A stretch of DNA of 64,000 nucleotides from contig JAOTOM010004840.1 in the NCBI GenBank assembly GCA_034440615.1, forward strand, positions 434,001 through 498,000, given 5' to 3'. The stretch is from Ashinkailepas kermadecensis (lineage: Eukaryota; Arthropoda; Thecostraca; Neolepadidae). The stretch's first letter is position 1. Each line of letters begins with the position of its first letter. Below the pieces are notes generated by a model, which had not been told where the DNA came from, searched no databases, and saw only the letters and a list, made by a program, of their open reading frames with translations. Shown piece after piece: positions 58,471 through 64,000 of the stretch. The translations under genes were made by a program, and so were the position numbers.

Positions 58471-61400
58471 TATTCTACGTACATTCGTCCTTACATACGT
58501 CCTTACAATTATAAGTGTCCATCCCCTTACAATCAAACATGTGTCTGACTCCAAAAATGACTCCCAGATAGATTTAGCTCCTCGTACTTCAAATAAGGAG
58601 GAATCCAAACAGCGCGCTGCATATAAACCATTGCATCCATGCAGCATTACAAAAATACACTACATTTGTTATGTTATTACAACAAAACAAACAAAAAACA
58701 GCGGAAATCAGGCACTGATCGCTCCAAGGATCTATGTCACCTGACAGCAATAGCAGAACAAAATGTAATCGTCCGATACCCTCCCTCCTTCCCCAACGTG
58801 TCACTAAACAAGCTGAACAAATAGCAAACTGCAATGGAATGAACATCGCGTGAGCGCTGCGTCGGACTGGGCACGAGCCACCACACCTTGACGAGCGAGC
58901 GACTCGCCCGGGCCCTGTACCGATGGTATCAACGAAAACGCTGACATTGATAAGCCAGCACTGCTTCTGACAACGGCCGCAGTGACAGACGGAGTCGCTG
59001 AACAGTCTGGCGGGTGCAGGGTTACGTGGGGCGTTTTATCGACGCAAACTCGACCTTGTAGCCACGTCATTGCGCCCAGCGACGCGCGCGCGTAAATGTA
59101 ACGTGGCCACACACAGGTTAACGTACTGCGCAGCACGTCTTTTGATCGCTTGGATTACGGATATGCTACTGGTGAAGGAGATCACTCACTTGGAAGATGT
59201 TCGGCACCGTGTGTGGTGCCCCTCACGCAAAAAGTGTCCTTTTGCAAAGTGGACCTTGTGGATGTCTGCACGGGCTTCCCTACGGTGGGGTGGTGGGGGT
59301 GGAGGGGGGGGGGAGTGAAATGAATCTACAGAAATTGTCACAGGCTTAAAATCACAATGGGTCCCATCAGATTGAAGCTTAATTGCCATCAGAATGAAGC
59401 TTTGTGTCCCACTGTACTTACAAGTGAATAAACACCGTTGCTTTCCTCTCCCGAATGTGCTGTTTCCATACGCAGGACCACGTATGCACAGTTCCTCAGG
59501 TGTTTGAAAACTTTAGGAGCAGTTGCGTAATGGAAAAGTGCAGCTGCAGCTGTTGCTACCGCAGGAAAATCATTCTTCCTGCTCGCCACAAATTATCACT
59601 CATCGCAGAACATCAGGCTGCGAAAACCACCATCAGCACCAGAGTTTGGAGCAGAAACTTATATTGGTCAGACTAGCAACACATTCATCTTCGCCTTCGA
59701 ATTGTCATTCGGGTCTCAGATAGCCACGACGTCGAACTTCTCAAATTTGCTTGAAAATTGGTACACAGGCATAGTTATCGACGGAGCGGCCATCATGTAC
59801 ACAGAAGTTGACAGAGGTTCTGCGTTACGATGCGAGCATGTCTGTTGTTTATGGGGTTTTGTTTCAGATTGTGTCTTCGTGGCCAGGAGGTTGATTTATG
59901 CGGGAGGATGTGTGGATGTTGATAATCCCGGGAAACAATGCACACAAATTTGACCGCCGTATAATTCAGACAGGCTTTAGCGAAATCGTGATGAACTTTA
60001 ACCCACAAATGCCACAGTGGTAAGTAGAAGCCAATTACTGTGCCTGACCCACCGCATTCAGCATTAGAAGCGATTTTTCCCATCCACATTGTGCATATAT
60101 GATGGATGGGCTTCATGTTCTTTCGATCCCTTTCAGTCCCCAAGATAAATGCAAAAATGTGCGAAGTACACCCGTTATGCGTATTAAGGTCCCGTTGTGC
60201 ATATCGAGAGAGACGATAAGGAAAACTTTTGGAACATACTTTTGAAAGCCCATCCTAATGACTTCAGATTGTTACGATCACTATAGGCCACTAATAGCAA
60301 TGCACTTGAAACTGTCGGATTTCATTGTCTGAAAGAAGCATCGAGTGTTCAACATTCAGCGAACTTGTTTGATCATTGATCACCAAGTTTAGTGACCTCT
60401 GGAAATTTACATGGACAAGGAAAACTGCACTCCGAACACATCCTATTAACTTAATCAGCATGCGAAGTTGGGATATTGTGTGAACCAGTCGCAGTCCGCT
60501 AATTACTCTTGTTGAAAAAAAAATAGAAGATGGACAAAATGCACAGATAAATCAAGCCTATAATTCAGAATAATTGAGAATATTTGTATGTGTTCTCACG
60601 CAGGCCATTTTCATGATAGCTTTAGGTCACAAATGATATCCCAAATCAAAACTAATTCAACACCCTTAAGTGTACGATACTTACGTATCGATATGCATTC
60701 GCATATGTTATCGTTTTGCCTTCCAGGTCAGATCGAGTGTAACAATGGTGAGGCGAAGTCCATGCGTCTGTAATAAGTAAGGCCAAGTACATTTTTGGTC
60801 GTCTAAAAGTCACCCGAGATGGCGACTTAGCATCTGGTTTTCTGAATCAAGCTGTGGGATGGGAGAGGTGATTGCATACCAAGATCTCCAAAAATATAAA
60901 CTTTTAGGCTTAAATTGCTACCCGCCCTAATCTCACGTTACGACGTCCTGTAACTCTTTCTGTCATCCCTTAGACGCATATCCCACACTTTCCCAATCTG
61001 TATTCGGCACACTTTGATAAATGCTTTAAGACAGATCCCAAGTGATCGGCTGGAGGCACGATCTAAATTTTACCTGCCCGAACTAGCGAATCGGACAACA
61101 CACCTGGCCAAATGCAACACCAAACGACGCGCCATTCAATTCTCAGCAGGTATGCCAAAGTTCATTTGTATATGTTGATCGGTTTCGAAATAATCCTGAA
61201 AGACGTAACGGCCAAATTAAGCCCCACGCTGCGAGGTTTCAGACGAACCTCTCCGACTTGTTGAACTTTGATACAAGCAACATTCGGCACCTTTGAAATT
61301 GTATGCTCGGCAGACCCTGCAGTCCTCCGAAATCTGACGACCGTCACCGTCTTACTACGAGCCATGTCGGATTAAAACCAGGTTTAAATTTAACTCTCCG

Positions 61401-61869
61401 CTATCAGCAATTTTGTTTTGCCCATTAATCGTCCATTAACTCAAGATTAACAGTTTAAATACTACAATGTATCCCTTGCTGACACGACTACCAAGAAAGA
61501 GGACCTCCAGGAATTGCATAGCGGGACAGGCCTCAAGGCATACAAAAATACAATGCTGCGGAGTCGTTCAGGGAAAAATTGATGAATAACAAGTGCAATG
61601 ACACGCTTTCGTTCGTCAGGTGGGTTCCCATTCTTAGTAAAACCTTGTGCCTATCCTACAACAGTTGTTTTTTGGTGGATCACTTCCGAGTCCTCTTTTG
61701 TCGCCAGGGTTCCATTTCGTCACCATGGCCCCTTTTGGAAACAACCATCCTCTGTGGCGGAAAATCTATGGCACCGCCGCTAACATACAACATACCTTTT
61801 GATGCGTTGGAATAACAACAAAGCTTATTAATATATATACATATTTGTTATTTATATACACACACATAT
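58471..61869. other. Mostly unique sequence, no gene recognised
   Basis: A GT/G-rich tract at 59283-59315 (GGTGGGGTGGTGGGGGTGG then a G run) could form quadruplexes. Otherwise no gene or repeat is recognised in about 3.4 kb. Confidence 0.45.
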
Positions 61870-61875
61870 GTGTAT

Positions 61876-61877
61876 AA

Positions 61878-61960
<83 letters not shown>
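61876..61960. repeat. (TA)n microsatellite
   Basis: About 40 TA units, preceded by imperfect TATATACATATTTG and ACACACATATGTG sequence from 61830. Confidence 0.95.
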
Positions 61961-61962
<2 letters not shown>

Positions 61963-62072
61963 TCCCCGTCAATATAAATAAAAAGTAAAGGGATGTCAGA
62001 CCTTGGGGATGGCTTGGAACAGTGGTGGTATTTACGATGCTTTGGTGGAGCCTGGGCCCTACTATCTTTGCC

Positions 62073-62200
62073 TTTGCCCCATCAACTTCCTCCTCTCTTA
62101 ACATGGAACCCTACGGGGTGGGCCCCACCAACCAAGTTAGCAGCACTCATTGTCTTCATGCGCTGGGCCACACCAATAATTTTCAAACATCTGCACCCAT
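62073..62200 (+). repeat. Dispersed CCTATGGGGTGTGCCCC family, copy C
   Basis: CATGGAACCCTACGGGGTGG, GCCCCACCAACC, GCGCTGGGCCACACCAATAA and TTTTCAAA follow the same order as copies A and B but with more substitutions. Confidence 0.5.
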
Positions 62201-62879
62201 GATTTTGAAACAACATAGGCTTTTCGCTATAGCCAATGCTACTTCGCTTTCATAATTGTCTTCGTCCGAATTGTTGACACACTTTACAATGCCCGTCCAA
62301 GAAATATGCAGCCAAATACCGCAAGATACTTTTCCCAGAACAGGTAGTATTATGCACAAGTATTATCGCCTGCGAGGGATAATTGGGCTAGGCATATATT
62401 TTATACACCAGAAACGACCGATTAGGAGACCGTTCGATAAATAAAGCGAGTAAAAACCTCGTGAAAGCAAAGTAACGTTTAAAGTAAAGTAAAGCAAAGT
62501 AACTCTTGGTAACGTTAAAAATAATTAATTGTTCAAAAGTTATACAACGCACAGACCCACACGCACGCACACATACGAAAGCAAGCACACAATGCTGCAC
62601 AATGATATATATACATATGCTAATTAGTGCAGGGAGGTTTGGGCACTGAACAGGAAGAACTGAGATTTGAGCCATGCCAGTGCGGAGTTTTAGGAAGTAG
62701 CTCACAAGAAGATTCACAATTTCTAGTAATCCGGTTCATCTAGTAATCACGTCTTGCACCTGAGCGATAATTAGATCCTACCCTGTCCACTAAAGTTCAC
62801 CGAGGCTCGATACGACCACAGCAGTCGAGGCGGTCTGACACCACCACCTGCGCTCACTCTACGCTCTGTCGAGTCGACC
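62201..62879. other. Unique AT-rich sequence
   Basis: A run of AAAGTAAAGTAAAGCAAAGT at 62478-62500 and CACACGCACGCACACATAC near 62558 are simple-sequence patches. No gene recognised. Confidence 0.45.
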
Positions 62880-63884
62880 AGATAACTGCCTTAACTGAGC
62901 GAACGCCCAGACGGCCAGTACAGACGGGCCCTCCCAGACATGCGTGTGGACTCACTCACGCTCCACGGTCAGGCGGAATGTGTGTGACCAGTGACCCGAA
63001 ACAGGTGAGGAACATCCATCCCCGGCGGATTTCGCTTCTGTCCGGCGTCTCGCTGCACTGCCAGGGCCAGACACCGGACGTGCCGCATGGTTCCGGCTGG
63101 CGAACCGACAGTGGCGTATCTCCAGAGTTCCGGCATCCAGGCCCGCGGCCCGCCTCCTCACATGCTGATCTCATCTCGGCACGGACCGGTCAAGGCCAGC
63201 GCGAATGCCCGGTAATCTGCCGAGCTGCATAAAACGTGAGCCGTCTTGCCGACCCGATAGTGTCAGTAGGCGCCAGGCGTCTAATACGACCTCGACACAG
63301 AGGCGCTATTAACCATCTGGACTGCACGCCCTACTCAGAGTCGTCGACCTGACCTCCAAACTAGTCGTCAGGTCGCCACTCGCTGACCTGACGGCGAAAT
63401 CGAGCCCGAGCCAGATGGAAGCCGACGCGACGCAGCCGACGCCTCGATCCGCAGCACATCGCCCGAGGCGCTGCCCGGCGTCTGAGGAATACCAACAGCT
63501 CAGCGGCAGAGGCGGGCGCGGGGCCGGCGCGCCGAGCTGACACCGCAACAGCCAGGGGCGGAGCTGCAGTGCCAGCAGGTCATCACCAGACGGGTGAAAA
63601 GGCAGGCGGCCCTCGGCGAAGGCGGGCACGTCCGGTCGGGCCGTGGCAGCGCGCGGGAGTAATCAATCGCGCACTGTAGTGTCACGCCGTGTCCTGGCGC
63701 GTCACGTTCCGCCGGCGGTCGACCGGCGCTGATGAGGCGGGAGGTGACGCTGACTCAGTGGCTGGCCATGCCACCCACCCGTGCCGTGTCCGGTGGCAGG
63801 GAGTGATCATCAGCGGGGGAAGGGGGGGGAGGCTCGCGGCGCCGGCCCGCAGCACCACCACGTTTCGCCAGCGCCGCCACTCAC
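62880..63884. other. CpG-rich block, probable intron/promoter-proximal DNA
   Basis: GC and CpG content rise sharply toward the window end. If the minus exon at 63885-63968 is real, this is the start of its first intron. Frames here on both strands are GC-driven. Confidence 0.35.
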
Positions 63885-63968
63885 CTGCGAGCTGTAAGTG
63901 CCGCACAGCGCCAGGTGCGGGTTGAGCGGCGGCGGGCAGATGGTCACGTGCTCCCCGGCCATCTCCAT
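63885..63968 (-). CDS. Candidate first coding exon of a host gene
   Basis: Reading the minus strand, GTCGTCGCCATGG gives an ATG at 63968 in strong Kozak context. The frame runs 28 codons, begins MEMAGEHVTICPPPLNPHLA and ends GTYSSQ, where CAG is followed by GTGAGTGG, a consensus 5' splice site, in phase zero. Codon third positions are strongly G or C, as expected for a GC-rich coding exon. A second in-frame ATG lies two codons in. The exon sits in CpG-rich DNA at the window edge, which fits a promoter region off the right end. I do not recognise the protein, and no second exon was identified to the left, so an intron of unknown length is implied. Confidence 0.4.
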
Positions 63969-64000
63969 GGCGACGACTGGCGCGGCGGCGCGCCGGCGCG

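Noticed and set aside
62978..63005. Plus-strand ATG followed nine codons later by CAG|GTGAGG
   Set aside because: Too short and only moderate start context; the donor alone is not enough in this GC-rich stretch.

Overview
This is animal nuclear DNA made almost entirely of non-coding repeat sequence. There is no operon-like gene packing. GC-rich islands alternate with AT-rich stretches, AATAAA-type 3' ends and GT-AG style splice signals occur, and most of the longer open frames lie inside tandem arrays. The one recognisable protein belongs to a transposase family that I know mainly from arthropod genomes (database names such as 'Cc8L18.2-like'). An arthropod, perhaps a crustacean with GC-rich exons, is therefore my best guess, but the species is not established.

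Layout. 1-2300: retroelement-like 3' ends, one with a hammerhead-ribozyme-like core at 242-264, and a homopolymer block at 450-760 that looks like an assembly artefact. 2700-7650: diverged minisatellites, some inverted relative to each other. 7874-11595: a 3.7-kb DNA transposon with ~373-bp terminal inverted repeats, probable 8-bp target duplications and a transposase gene broken by two frame changes. 11.7-18.0 kb: back-to-back minisatellites with units of 17, 62, 30, 18, 58 and 43 bp. 18-26 kb: mostly unique DNA with several strong hairpins. 26.3-29.6 kb: a GTCAC-based hexanucleotide array, a 65-bp triplication, a ~45-copy 34-bp array and a GC-rich 22-bp array. 30-42 kb: unique DNA with the (ACGC)n-(AC)n-(TC)n compound microsatellite and a candidate 916-bp TTAA-flanked element at 40334-41249. 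42.9-43.8 kb: two very homogeneous arrays of 25 and 34 bp. 46-52.7 kb: more arrays, including ~46 copies of a 40-bp unit with a consensus TATA box ~200 bp upstream. 54-58.5 kb: GC-rich arrays, a 31-bp array and dispersed repeats. 58.5-64 kb: mostly unique DNA, ending in a CpG-rich block.

Genes. The best host-gene candidate is a first coding exon on the minus strand at 63885-63968: a good Kozak context, 28 codons, and CAG|GTGAGT at its end. A weaker analogue lies at 54618-54788 on the same strand. If either is real, much of this window could be intron or downstream flank of a minus-strand gene. No tRNA, rRNA, CRISPR or bacterial-type system was found. All coordinates and similarities come from reading by eye; copy numbers and array boundaries are approximate.
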